Translations under genes and position numbers: made by a program
From: Toxoplasma gondii ME49
Lineage: Eukaryota > Apicomplexa > Conoidasida > Eucoccidiorida > Sarcocystidae
Reading direction: 5' to 3'
NCBI RefSeq assembly: GCF_000006565.2
Contig: NC_031475.1
Location: 3,858,522-3,922,521 of the forward strand
DNA length: 64,000 nt
Notes under the pieces: generated by a model
The model's database searches: none
What the model saw: the letters and a program-made list of their open reading frames with translations, nothing else
What the model was told of the DNA's origin: nothing
Shown: positions 1-12,360 of the stretch, piece by piece
Layout of the letters: each line of letters begins with the position of its first letter
How positions within the stretch are numbered: the first letter of the stretch is position 1

Positions 1-1536
1 GGGGTGATTCCTGAGGGGTTCTACTGCACGTGCGGTTCGACACTGTTGCTGCATGGGCACAGGGAAAATCAATGCTGAGCTTGAAGCACTGCGTTTTGTG
101 TGTTGTTTTTCCCCAAATGAAAATGCATTTTTCACACCTCTGAGGTGTGTTCATGTGACTCACCATTCGGTGACAGCAACGCCCCGTTTGACTACGAAAT
201 CACTTACAGGTGCTTAGTCCAAAGTGATGCCTGCTGGCTACTTGGTTGAAGAGAGAACTGTTCCATGGTCCATCTGAGCGAGCTATTAGAGCAGTGGTTT
301 GCAGAGAGACGAAAAACCGCCCATAACAGGGAGGGTGAAAGACATATGTAGCTTCAGACGGTCAGTGGCACTTCAAAGGACCAGCGCGATTTTGCGCTGA
401 GAAAGGGGAACCTTCTGTACATAGACAAACGGAGCAATGCCTCGCCTACCTTGTCCGTCGGCGTCAAAACTGTCAGATTGTCAGATGTCGGATGCCGTGA
501 GGGGGTTCCATTAGCGCAGTTTCACATGGCCGACACTGTTCTGGAGGAGCTTTCGAAGACCGTTACTCGAAATAGGAAAGCGATAAGTAAGTTTAATCTC
601 CTAGTGACAAGAACGAAGTGCAGACAATCGTAGTTTGCGTCTCTGCGCTGGAGAGAGCGAAGCAGCGTGGTGCCAGTCTCCATATTGGTGCATCTTTCCT
701 TCGAAGCGAATGAGTCTCGATGTCGAAGATTTTTTGTTGGTGCCTTTTTTTGTGAGGCGACAGGATGTCGTCCTTATCCGCTCTGGACACGGCATGTGCT
801 AAAACGGGCACCTCATGCCTTCCGTGTGAGTATGGTGCTTCTCTTACTTTGTTTCCTTGTCGTGGGACACACTGTCCCGCGACCGTACGCACACAAACGA
901 AGAGCGGAAGTGAGAGAGCAACAGAAAACAGATAACGGTTCGCACTGACCAGTCATCAGCCAACACGCGACACTTGCGTCAGAACAGTCCATGGCACTGA
1001 CATGAAACTCGTTCTGAGAAAAAAAGACACATTCGGCGAAAGGTGCACTCTTCCACAAGAAAATGGTCCTCTTCCCACGGGCCCTTCACAGGCGCCCAAG
1101 GGGTTGGGTGTACCTGTTTGACATCGTCGACGCGCTCTGGTGTGTTTTCCGGGGCTCCTTCCACTTGCTCGGACCACCCAGATGCATGTAGCAGTCATGT
1201 CCAAGTAGATCGGCTACATCCGCTGACCCATCCCCGTCGTGCGATATGCCCAATGTCAGATCAGAAGGAGCATGCGCGGTGTACCGGAACTATCCCTTTG
1301 CTCCAACAACCCCATCCACCGTGGTAGGCAGGTCGCTCTCGACAAACGACATGATCGCGATATCTTCTGTAGCGTGTTTCTCACACAGCCTGCCACAAGC
1401 AACCGTTTGCTTCCAGGGTGACAAAACACGTGTCTTGCAACGACGTCTGTGTCTCCATACGCGTAGCAGTACTATTTCCTAGGAAGCCATACGGGTGGAG
1501 CAGCTGCTGCGTGACAGTCGGACGATGTTTCGACAT
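1..1536. other. No supportable gene; includes 3' flank of the UMP-CMP kinase
   Basis: Several short overlapping open frames of 60-120 codons occur on both strands here, but none shows a recognisable motif or continues through plausible splice sites. The part next to 1537 is expected to be the 3' untranslated region of the minus-strand kinase. Nothing else could be supported. Confidence 0.5.
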
Positions 1537-3276
1537 TCACAGATTCTTGAAAAGCTGATCGACGCGACTCCACACCTGCTCGACGGTTTGCCCCGCATCG
1601 ATCGCCTTGACCTTGTTTTGCTTTTCAAAATACTGAACAATGGGCATCGTCTCTTCTTTGTACGTTCTAAATCTCTTCTTGATTGCTGCCGCGTTGTCGT
1701 CGGCACGCCCGCTATGCTTCCCACGCTCCAGCAACCGCGCCTCCATCGTTTCCTCCGAGCAGTCCAGAAACAAACAGAAACAGATCTCGACGCCACTGTC
1801 ACTGTCAGCACAAGCGCCGTTGGCTTGGGAAGCGTTCGCAGCTCCATCAGCCGCGGTCTTTCCCTCGGCTTGAAGCTGCTCGAGAACTTGCTTGCACTGA
1901 GGAGCGAGCTCCGGATTTGTAGTGCTGATCTGTTCTAGTTTTGTCATTAGATTCTCCCGCTTCGTGAAGGACAACCAGCCATCGAGATTGTCCTGATTGC
2001 GCGGAAAACCGTCGATCAGGAAGACCTCTGACCAGCCTCGTGCCAGCATCTTTTTCAGAAGCAGCGTCAGAGTGATCTCCACAGGTACAATGCGACCTGT
2101 AAACACCAGCGGCCAAAGCCAGAGAGAAAGTGAATTTTCCTGTTCGTCTCCAAAGCGCGTCCGGCATCGTTCCCACGAGAACGATGCTTGTCAAGTTCCT
2201 TGGACTTATGTAGCTCACTGCGTACATAGGCTAATTCCAACTGAATCCATTGTCGGCATTATAGGTAGATAAACCTACGTATTTCGGACAGACAGAAAAA
2301 CTCCAAAGCGAGCAACACAGGAACGCCGCCTCTAAGCTGTCTTCTCAAGGCAGTGTCACTAGACTTCATACGCCCGAGAGATGGCTTCCTTCACAGAACA
2401 AAAGCAACAACGCTACTGCAAGACGTAAATCGTGTTACACATCTACAAGTATGCCGGTTCTTCGAAACCCCGACGCTCGATCAGCATGCAGAATAGGCAC
2501 TCATTCGCGTACAGAGGATATGAACCGATAGCTTCTTTCCGACCGCATATGGGGTAGGAAGAATACGGTAGAACGTTTGCACAGTTTTTCTTTGAAGCAT
2601 GTTTGTATATGAGGACAACACCTTCGCCCAACTTGCAAAATGGTGGACACTCCAGCGCAAAGAGAAATGATCCACAGATTTAGCCTATCCGGAAAGCTCC
2701 CCCGCGCCGACCTCCATTACTTCCAGAGACATCTACGTTTGTTGGACACACAGAGACGCCCGCTGATAGTCCATAGTGTCCTCCCTTCTATGGAAGCTCG
2801 TCTCTCAGTGTGGAGATTCGTCCAAGCTGAGCAAATGGCTCTTTACTCGCTGTCTCGAAGCGTGCGATATTTCGGTTGGAGCCGTACCTTCGCGGATGCA
2901 TTCCTGAATCAATTCGCCATCCTTGCTGTTGGGACGCTGGCGTTCCTCTCGCAAACAGTCGCCTAAACACGCACGCAAACCAAAACCAACCAGCGATCAA
3001 TACCGTGTACGCAGCCCCCTGATATCTCTCTATATGTTCTAACCTCTTGCGGCGCGCGGCACTTGGGGTCAATACGAACGCCAGTTATTTTCTTCGTACT
3101 GCGCGACGGATGAGCAATGATATCCGCATTCGCAGCGGCACTCTTTACCAGAAGCAGTCTCGACTTGCCGTCACACTGCCGAACGCACCCGCCGAAATAT
3201 GGAACACCCGGTGGTGCTTTGTTAGCAACTCGCATTGAGTTCCCTTGCCTGCGCCTGGGCCACCCAGAACGAAAAC
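1537..3276 (-). CDS. UMP-CMP kinase (adenylate kinase family), three 3' exons
   Basis: The product transfers phosphate from ATP to UMP or CMP in pyrimidine nucleotide synthesis. Three exons join in frame: 3276-3189, 2962-2888 and 2096-1537, together about 240 residues. The first carries the Walker A loop GGPGAGKGT followed by HISAG. The second gives [18 protein letters not shown]. The third gives GRIVPVEIT, the NMP-binding [11 protein letters not shown], and the lid [14 protein letters not shown], ending [15 protein letters not shown] near the stop. The order and spacing match UMP-CMP kinases better than adenylate kinases. A polar insert of roughly 45 residues (starting near [10 protein letters not shown]) separates the NMP-binding part from the ICFCLFLDC strand. 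The exon at 3276 begins with an AG acceptor at a phase 0 boundary just before VFVLGG, so at least one 5' exon is missing from this call. The gene lies head-to-head with the methionine aminopeptidase. Confidence 0.87.
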
Positions 3277-3877
3277 CTGCGAAGGCGAATGGAAAGCAAG
3301 GGACAGACAGCAAGGCGGTCGAAGTAAAACAGGCAGAGCGAAGACCTAAGTGACACTAACCCCGCCCGTTCCCTGTTGTCTCCAACAGCAGATAGGAAAA
3401 TCAATTAGACGCACCGTTGACGGAGTCTTTTGGTCTATAATAGACGGACTACGTAGAAATCGAGTTCATGATACGATGGCATCAGAATGAAACAACCGCA
3501 ACCTCGGATTCAATATTCCTTTTTACATGGATTTCTAGAAAGTCTTCGTCCAACTGAATAAAACTTGTGACAAACACTGTGCATTCTCTGAACTTGTGTC
3601 CTCTAGGTTCTTCTCTTTTGTAAGGGTGACAGATTTCGCGGATGTTGCTCCCTCCCGGCAATCCTTCGTTGCCGCCTCGTAAGCGAGCAGCCTTTGACGA
3701 ATCAGCGAACGACCCTTCCAACGAGTCTTCTTCATCGCTCTGGATGAAAGGCTCACAGCCCGCGAAACGTGCGGGTGCGTTCGAGACATTCGTCGGGAGA
3801 TGCTTCACATTCCAGCTTCAAAGTTTTCCATGCTCGATTGCTGTGAAAGACCCGGTTGTGGAGCTGATCCCCAGCCC

Positions 3878-4576
3878 CTACCCCCAGCTAAATAGCCTCA
3901 ATAAACTCACGATCTTCGGTTTCTTCTCGCAGCGGGTAGTTCCGCTTTCGATAGTGTTGGTTGCAGCCATTGCGTCTCTTTTTCCACAGAGCGTAGAAAT
4001 GCGCGGGTTCATCCGCAAGCGAGTGCAGAACTGCTGAGCGAATGGAGCTGACGAATATGTCGCCGCAGTAAACCCCCGTTCAGTGCGTTGCCCGCTAGGC
4101 AGTTGGTTTTCCCACGTTGATAGAGCACTAGGAACTTCCGTTTCACACGCGAGGCGGCCAGATATGGAAGGCAGGACCGAGCAAAGTACAGCCGGCACGG
4201 ATGGGCCACAGTTAGATGCCAAGGAACTGGACGGCTTCCCGGTCGGAACAAAATACTGCGAAGGAGCACGGATGGAGAATTTGTGGAAAAACGACGAAAG
4301 GATGCGTTTGTGTGTGTCTAGGAAGGCAGGACGAACCATGGAAATTTGTGACTGTCCGTAGAACTGCAGAGCTGGGAGGACAGCGGCGCTGCTGTGGACG
4401 TACACCTCATGCACAGCGTCGGGAACGAAGGTGCCTAGAAACGACAAACAAGGTACAAGAGCCAAGGACGAGAGCCAAGTTGCCCTGAAAACTGAAGACA
4501 CAATTCGAGCTACCGGTGTAGACGAGTGACTCCTTCGCGTGTCTTGGAAACTTCCCATGGGCAGTGGAAGGAACAT
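3878..4576 (-). CDS. Candidate first exon upstream of the kinase, possible targeting sequence
   Basis: An ATG-started minus-strand open frame of 232 codons lies directly upstream of the kinase exons. Its first 50 residues include a hydrophobic run (SSLALVPCLSFLGTF) after a short basic stretch, then Ser/Thr-rich sequence with few acidic residues. This resembles a signal plus transit peptide or a mitochondrial leader. A strong donor (ATC|GTGAGT) lies close to its end. I could not find a convincing splice path to the Walker A exon. Fragments between 3480 and 3850 are open in two frames and one of them may be a further exon. The frame may instead belong to a separate gene, or be fortuitous. Confidence 0.35.
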   Translation of the reverse strand: MFLPLPMGSFQDTRRSHSSTPVARIVSSVFRATWLSSLALVPCLSFLGTFVPDAVHEVYVHSSAAVLPALQFYGQSQISMVRPAFLDTHKRILSSFFHKFSIRAPSQYFVPTGKPSSSLASNCGPSVPAVLCSVLPSISGRLACETEVPSALSTWENQLPSGQRTERGFTAATYSSAPFAQQFCTRLRMNPRISTLCGKRDAMAATNTIESGTTRCEKKPKIVSLLRLFSWG

Positions 4577-4905
4577 GGAGCATCAGCGTGCCACAGTAAC
4601 TGACCGTTCTGTGTCTGAGCTGATCGCAATTCAACTGGGCGGTGCGCGTATGTTCCTTCCCGCTTCGACACGAAACGCGCAAAAGGTCCAGGGAAAGGCA
4701 TGCACGGAGATTTAATCACGTCGGGTGTGGGTGAGTGAGGATGAGTCACTGCCCGAAGATCCTCGAATAAGTAATTCACACGACAGAACCTTCAACGTCT
4801 AGGAAACACGATCAGAATCAAAATGCTATCACGCCATTCCAGCAGTCCTTCAGACCCAAGACAGAAGAGACCACCGGAAAGGGCAACAGGACTTGGGCCC
4901 TCAGT

Positions 4906-4916
4906 TGCATGCATGC
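4906..4916. promoter_or_regulatory. TGCATGCATGC in a divergent promoter region
   Basis: The 0.85 kb between the candidate kinase start (4576, minus) and the aminopeptidase start codon (5424, plus) contains this overlapping double TGCATGC. TGCATGC-type strings are known as enriched promoter and AP2-factor motifs in coccidia and Plasmodium. Function here is inferred from position only. A TGAGACG string (5402-5408), another motif reported from Toxoplasma promoters, lies just before the ATG. Confidence 0.4.
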
Positions 4917-5423
4917 TGACACAGAACAGGGTGCCGGGGCTGGTCACGAGCCGACGAACTTACTGTGCAAAAAGTCACGCCACAGACGGCTTAAAACCGG
5001 GCAGTATCGCCGAGAATAGGCTAGAGTGGACGCACAGCAAGCCAAATTCAGGTAGCTTTGAGAGAATTGTCAAGCGCGCGGACTGCTCAGGCAGATGCAC
5101 ACTGCGCAGCAACAGGAGACACGAGAGGCGGCGTCGTGCATCTGAACACACTTTGTTTTCTTTTCCACACACGCAGGGCCAGGCGCCCCTCGGGTTTCCT
5201 TTCAGGCGGAACGTCCGGGACGCTGTGGCATCGTGACGGAGTGGGCTTTTTTTCCGTCTTGTTGGGAAGGAGCGCTGGCGGGGCGAGCACGCATCTCCAA
5301 TCCTGGAGAAGAAAACTATTCCTATCTTTTTCTCGATATTCGCGACCTCGTTTGCTTTGTGCTGGCGTGTTTGCTTCCTTCTTTTGCGGTCCTTCCTTCT
5401 ATGAGACGACTTAGTTGCCCACG

Positions 5424-6168
5424 ATGTGGAGCTTTACCAGAGCGTCTGGACGGTCCGTCCGTTCGTCCTTATCCGAATCTTTTCATCGCAGCAGCGTGGC
5501 AGAGCCCCGTGCAAACCCTTCACTGCGGCTGTTGTCCGCGTGGTCTGCTTCGCTTTCCTCCGCTTCGAGAATCGTTTCGCCGTTTCCGAGCAAGTCAGAG
5601 CCCTCAGGAAGTTCCGTTTCGTCGGCATTCGGTTCACGAGCAACCGTACCACGAAGAACTCAACAGTCGCGTGTTTCGACAGCTAGAAAGCCCGTCCCCG
5701 CCGCTCGTCCTCCACCCTCCAGCTGCTTGATCAGCGAAGGCGGCATTGCGAGGAAACAACTCCGCACAAATTCTCTCGAACCTGCCCAAGCTTGCAGGAG
5801 CCAGCTGTTTGTCAAGCCCTTGCGGCCTCGAACTTGCGACCGCAGTAGGCAGATTAACCTTACACGTCCATTCCACCGATGTTTCTTCTCGACTGCTTCC
5901 TCGCCAACAAAGCCAGGAGGAGGCTCCGCTTCCAGCGGGCCGCTCCTCACTCCCAAGCTCGTCTTGCGTCGAGACGAATCAGTCAAACGCCGTTTTCCGC
6001 ACACTCTCGTTGAAGGTACGAGAACGACGTCGAGTTTCGGGGGTCCAGAGAAGTGGAGAAAGCAGAGGATCCGTTCTGCCCGTCACCTCCTCCACTTTTT
6101 CGTGGCCCTTCTCCAAGCGTTGTTGTGTCATCTCGACTCCCTATCAAAACAGGAATGTATCTACAGTC

Positions 6169-6210
<42 letters not shown>

Positions 6211-7385
6211 CAGTGGGTGATTCATCGTGGTGCCGTGCAAGCAAATGCGCGTTAGCGTTTGCGCTCAGGCGTTCCCGTTTTTTCGAAACATTGGAGAATT
6301 CGGCAGCGAAAGATACGGTCCTGAACACGACGGGACGAGCTTGGCCGCACTATCGGACGATTCCCTCTGTGCCTCGCATCTCGCTAGACTTTTCGCCGTC
6401 GTTTTTCCTGCGTATTCTTCTTCAGAAGAAGTCACCCACACCTGGAGAGACTCTTGACCCCCTCCCAAGAAACCAAACGCACTGAGCACCTCACATTCAC
6501 GTTTTGTTTCGTCTTCGGGTGCCTGAATATCCGCAGGCCAGTATGCGGTGCTTCCAGCACATCCAATTCCCCCCTCGATTCCGCGCCCTCCGTACGCAAG
6601 ATGTTCCACGGGACAAGCCGACAGAGGATTCGACACATCCGACACACCGGGAGAAGTTCAGACACCGGACGCTCTTAAGAAAATCCGAGCAGCTGCCACC
6701 GTGGCGGCAAATGCTCTGAAGCTCGGTCTCGACGCTGCGCGAGAGGGTGAGGTTTCTGAAACGGTTTTCTGAGCCCAAGAAGAGACTGTTTCCTTGGTCA
6801 GGAATGCCAAGACCAGCGTCTAAGACGGGCAAGTGTTTAGGAGTTTCCGGGCCGCAGTCGTTGTTGAAAAGGCCTCTTTCGAATTGAAAATCTCTAGCAA
6901 ATCCATTGCCTATACAATAGATAGGCAGAGCTCTGCAGACCGTAGAGAAGGTACAAGTGACAGCAGCAATCGACGCATTATACTTGTGGAACCAACACAA
7001 TGTAGAAGGGCGCGTTTCCTTCTGAGGTGCACATAAAAAAACATGCTGACGTGCTGTTCCAGTAGAGAAGATAGGGGAAGATGTCCTCTCTTCTTCGCGT
7101 CTAAAGGACATCCCGCGTATAATTGGAGAACCAACACCTTGTCTTACATACGTCTCAGTAGACTGTGTAACTTCGAGTAGATGCAGAGGTCAAGGCTCCT
7201 GGAGAGAGCCTTTGTTCCTCTGTCATCAAGAGAAGACAGGTGAAAAATTGCAAATCGTAGGCAGAGAGCGGCCCACGCAGGAGCGCTGGTACGTAGCCTT
7301 TATAGTGAGTCTTAGCGGCCAGGCAATCTCGATGTGTGCTGGAGTAGTGTCCTCAATTTTCCGTGATGGTAAGGCAAATCATGTA

Positions 7386-7416
<31 letters not shown>

Positions 7417-10400
7417 GAACATGCGTGGACGCTGACACACACTGGAAATGGTAGGAACCTACAAAGAGACAGAAGTACTGAAGGAGGCGTTCTGGATGTT
7501 GCTTTCTGTATTGTGAATGAGTGACTCTGTGCCTTGAGAACGCGGGGCGCTGCAGTCCTTGAAAACACTGCATAAACTACTGTCATTAAAAGGATGCCGT
7601 CAAAGACGGGCACATTCTGCGAAAGTGGTCAGTCGCTTACTCAGCAACTCCGATCCTGCTCCCTCCTCCCCTCCCTCATGTGGAAAGGGAGACGCAACTC
7701 GACGCAAAGTGACCATACCGTTCCTTACACAGCCAGTGGCGAGTGGAGCTAGGGAGGAACCACGCAGGGTAGCTGAGGAAATAACTGACGGGAACAAATG
7801 ATGGAAATGTGTTACTTGTTTACCGCTTGGGCTGTCGCTACAACCTTCTCCAGACGAGCATGCTCACGGAGCTTCGCTTTTTTGTGCACGTAGGGGTGAC
7901 TACTGAGGACCTCGACAAGATTGTGCACGAGTACATTGTTAGTGTAGGGGCCTATCCTGCAGCAGTGAACTTCCACAACTTCCCCAAAGCTGTCTGCGCC
8001 TCCGTCAATGAGGGTGAGTCGACACATCTGGCCTGTCCTGGGGTTTCTCTCCCTGGATGGCCACCAGGCGCGATTGCCTCCGAATGCCTGCGGCAAGTTG
8101 TCGTGGCCTGCACGCGCGGTATGTCTGAGTCCGCCTTCTCGCTTTCAGTTTTATCTTTTAAGCGATCGAAAGGCGCGCACCGCAATTGTCGTTTCCAGCG
8201 TCTATGAAGTTTCAGAATACGTTCATCGTTGTGTGCGTCCGCCTTATCGCTACCAGTACCTTGTGCCAAGCTATCGAAAGAGCTCGTACCGGAATGGTTG
8301 TTTCTTGCATACTATGGGGGTTTAGAATATTGTTTCGGGGGAACTTGTGGTTGTGTGTGGTGGCTTACTCGAGCACAGTGGTTCAACACAGGAATGCCAG
8401 CGACAACTCAACGCTGCGTCTTCTCGAATAGGCCTCTCGTTAGTAAAGGCTGCAAAGCATGTGAACAGTGTGGTGCGTGGTAGCAGACGCATGAGCAGGG
8501 TGTTAGGCTAGATAGTGACGAGAGACAGAAGAGCCGTATGCCGGAGCGAAGAACCGTTTTATGATTTGATGAAACTGTTGCTCTTGGGATCGCAGCTGTT
8601 TGCCATGGAATTCCCGACCTCCGTCCCCTCCAAGATGGAGACATCGTCACACTCGACTGCACTGCATATGTCGATGGCTTCTTCGGTAAGTAGCGCGAGG
8701 TATTCGTTTGACGAACTGGCAACCCTTTCGATCAACACCTCGGATCGTTAGTGCTTTTCAATCAAGTGCGAACTGCGCAGAGAGGCAGGCATATGCTGTT
8801 GGCGAGTGTACACGAGAACAGAGACAGTTGGTGGGGGTCCTTCCACATGGGGCGCGACATGCAGCGCCCGTGGAAGGAATTAGTGCAGAGCAATGGTAGT
8901 GTCTCCACGTGAGACTCGGCAGGTTACTTTTCTATGGTATGAATCGTGGTACGGATCAGCGTCATTCTTTCTAATGCCCGATGAGCGTGTGGCCCTGCGT
9001 GCTTCTTTTACGTTCTGCGGATCTCCGAAGAGAACTTGAGATTCTGCGCAAAATGTTTCTTGTTTCCCAGTGTACTCAGTGGCACGAGTACAAGGACACG
9101 AAGTGGGCAAAGGTTCTGTTGATGTCCATTTTGGACACGGAGAAAAACAGGATGGGGCTCCATCGAGTGTGCGTGTCATTGTCAATGAACTGTTGAACCT
9201 TGGAAAAGTCAAATGGTGCAGTCTGCGATATTTTCTCGCAACCATTTCTAGGTTTATGTCTCGCTTTTGTTGAGACGTGAACATCATGGTAGAATTGTTT
9301 TCGGTGCTTTGACACTTTAACCCAACTCTGCGATCATAGAGCACAAGCCCTTTAAAGCCCCAAAGGGGTTCTGTCTCTCATGGGTTGACAATTAAAACAG
9401 GGAGAAGGCTCTTTTGCGTCGAGAGAAACATGCACGCCTCGTCGCCCTCCCCAGCAGTGGTAACTCACATGTCGTTTAAGCATTCTCCACAATAAGCACT
9501 TGTTTTATCGTGCCCTCTTCCCTCTTCTGCAGGAGACTGCGCAGGGACTGCGATGGTCGGCAGTGTCACTGAAGCTCACCGTACGCTCGTTGAAACGACA
9601 AAAGTAAGCTAGATTTCGGTGTGTTGTGGCGTTCGTGTCAGGAGGGCCCACCTTAGCCTCGAAAATCTACAGTTCTACGTTCCTCTATGTTGCCGCTTCC
9701 ACACAGCGTGTTTGCATGTGAGGCCACGTATTCTTAGTTGGCTTCGTCCCCGTGTTCTCTCCCCGGTTTCTGATGCCAGAGCAATCCTCAAACCTTGGAA
9801 GGATGGTCTTGACGAAAATGCGCTGAATAAAGAGTCCGAGCCGACAGACGGCTTTCTCACTTTCTCCCTAGCGTGTTGCGGCGTCCGTCGATTCTAAGCT
9901 CTCATGGTTCACTGGGTCAGTCGCATCCTAGGACAAGTGCCGCTCTTGCTGCACCTACCAGAAACGCGTTTCTTCTTGCACAACTCTCTTTTATCGTTTC
10001 TTTTCTCGGTTGTCCCGGTGTATGCCTCTCCTTGTGCTAGGCAGCCGATTCGGCGAATGACTTTCTAATGAACAGCAACGACACTGTATCGAATTCGCTT
10101 CTCCTATCTATCTCCGTGGCTTTTTCAGGACTGTTTGGACGAGGCCATCAAGCTTCTGTACCCGGGGTTGCCCATCAAGGAGGTCGGCCGATGCATCACG
10201 TAAGCAGCGAAAGGAAACGAACCAGATAGTGTTTTTTTCGGATCAACGTCCGAGAGCGAGGAAAGAGAAACATGAATTACTTTAGCTTCTCCGGGCAACG
10301 TTAACGGGCACAACATGAGTCCTATGCCGATTACGAAAATCGCGAGGGGCTACAGGGACGTTATTTCTTGTCGTTTGTATTCGAGTGGTAGCGGCGAACG

Positions 10401-12360
10401 CCAGAGTCGCCGCGGAACGAGGACAAAAACATAAGAAACACAATAAGCTTTTCCAAATAGAAGTCGTGCAGTTATGTGACACGACAATTCCTGGTTCGTG
10501 TGTTACTAGGACTTGAGGGATATGATTAAATCGGGACGTCGCTGTTGAGGCGTCATGTTGCGCCTCGAAACTATCTTACACATTTTTGATAGTTATAGTG
10601 AGTAACGCCAAATCTCCCTGGCGCTCGAGATTGCATAGGAAGACGCGCGGCATTTTACCGCCGTTCTTTTCTCTTAACTAGGTCTCTGATTGCGAAGAAA
10701 AAAACGCGTTTCTTGGTTCACGACAGCAAGACACCCTTTTAGAAGCAAACAAGTGAGCACCAACACAGGCTACATGATGAATCTGCAGGAGATCTCCAGT
10801 TGTGGTTTCGCTCTTATTCACGGACGGCGTCTGCGTCTTCTCAGGGAATCCACACTCTCCACACTCCGTCGAGCTTTCGGCTTTCCCTGCCTTATGCGGC
10901 GTGTACTGTGCTCAGAGCTCTTGCGGAGCAGAGAGGATTCTCCGTTGTTCGCGAGTTCTGCGGCCACTTTATCGGGAGAAAAATGCACCTTCCACCTTTG
11001 ATTTGTCACGCCTATCGTAGGCCTTGCCCTTCATTTTGCTTCCCCGCAGTACCCAACTCATACATGGATTGCTGGGGTCACAAGTCTTTGCAGCAGCTAG
11101 CAGTCTGTGAAACGCTGACGCGATGTTCGAGAACCAAAAGGTGTTCGTCTTTGCATGTATCGCTGATCATTCAGACATGCGGGTAGAGTTATGTGTCTGC
11201 GCGTGACGATGTGTGATATGTCTTCGTTGACTTGCTTCGGGAGTGGAAACTTCGAGACGTGTCGAGAGACGTAGTTAATAGTGAAATACGAGAGGAAGCA
11301 GTTGTTTTGACAAAAAAGGGTTGTAGAAGGCAAAAGGTGAAGTAAGGGAAGAGAGAGGAAAAGAACCCTTGTTCAGGGTGTCGGCCTGCTGGCCGTCGTG
11401 AATCTGTAGGATTCTATGTGTTGTCATGTGTGTACAGCAAACGATACACAGGGTGTTTTCCGTGTCGGTCAAACTTTCACCATCGGTAGGCGGAGGCAGC
11501 AAGCTGACGTTTGTAACAAAGCAAGTCTCGCCAAATTACATTTCCAGGTAGAAGGTTGTCAGCCTTTAATCGCCGCCTGTGACAAAGTCCGCCTTTCGTG
11601 CTCTCCATCCAACAGGTAGATCCTGTCTTAGCTCGCATTCAAGAACGCAGTCCGTGTCGCACTATGTGGTGTGAACTTTCTCTTTGCGGACGTCACTCGC
11701 TGTTGTTGGGAATGCGTGTCGTTTGTTTTTGTAGAGCCAATTCTCTGCGAGGGTGCCTCGGACCTCTTCACGTGGAACGACGGCTGGACCATTGTGACCC
11801 AAGACGGCGGTCGAGCAGCACAGTTTGTAAGTCGGAATGAAAAACAGATGTCTCAAGGGCAAGTGCGCGTTTGCGTTTCCCGTCTCTATTTCCGTGGATA
11901 AAACGAGTCAATTTGAACAGCGGTGCTTCTTCGCCCCGAGTGAAAGAGCGCATTAACGCCTTTCGACATAGGCAGTGTGAAAGGCAGTTTGAGGAGTGAC
12001 TGGCCACTTCGTCAAAATGAAACGAGATGGTTCAGGGATTCATCTGGGCGTGGGGTGTGCAGGAACTCTGTCCACGTTCACCTCTTCCTCACCTGGGCCT
12101 GCGCCTTGTGTTAGCGTTCCGCATCACTGCGTGAGAATCGTCTTTCAAGGTGACAATATCAATACGTGGTGGAGCTTCGTTACTTAGCGTATGTCCCTAA
12201 TGCCGGCCTCTGAAGAGCCTGGCCGGCGAGTGAACTCAGACCCACTGAAGACTGATTCCAGTTGTAGGACCCTTTTTCTCCTGTCCGTTGGTGATTTCAG
12301 GAACACACGATCCTAATGACACCCGAGGGAGCGGAGGTGTTAACGAAGCCGACCCTTTGA
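5424..12360 (+). CDS. MAP1: Methionine aminopeptidase type 1, organelle-type, ten exons
   Basis: The enzyme removes initiator methionine. Exons by eye: 5424-6015, 6537-6746, 7894-8013, 8596-8685, 9533-9603, 10129-10199, 10916-11016, 11438-11485, 11735-11826, 12301-12360. Every junction is GT/AG and keeps phase, giving 484 residues. The first 197 codons are Ser/Arg-rich with few acidic residues, which suggests a leader for apicoplast or mitochondrion. Exon 2 holds the family string SIPRPPYA. Exon 3 begins [13 protein letters not shown] and ends [12 protein letters not shown]. Exon 4 has CHGIP and DGDIVTLD. The metal ligands expected in the family are all present: Asp in TLD, Asp in FGDC, His in CGH, Glu in TIEP and Glu in QFEHT. 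The usual GHGIG reads GHFIG. The layout, including the C-terminal end [18 protein letters not shown], is closest to plant and organellar MAP1 forms. Introns contain TA repeats. Confidence 0.93.
6170..6210. repeat. (TA)n microsatellite in intron 1 of the aminopeptidase
   Basis: About 40 bases of nearly pure TA, with one interrupting C, lie between the exon ending at 6015 and the exon starting at 6537. Confidence 0.9.
7384..7410. repeat. (TA)n microsatellite in intron 2 of the aminopeptidase
   Basis: A pure alternating TA run of about 27 bases, within the intron between 6746 and 7894. Confidence 0.9.
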
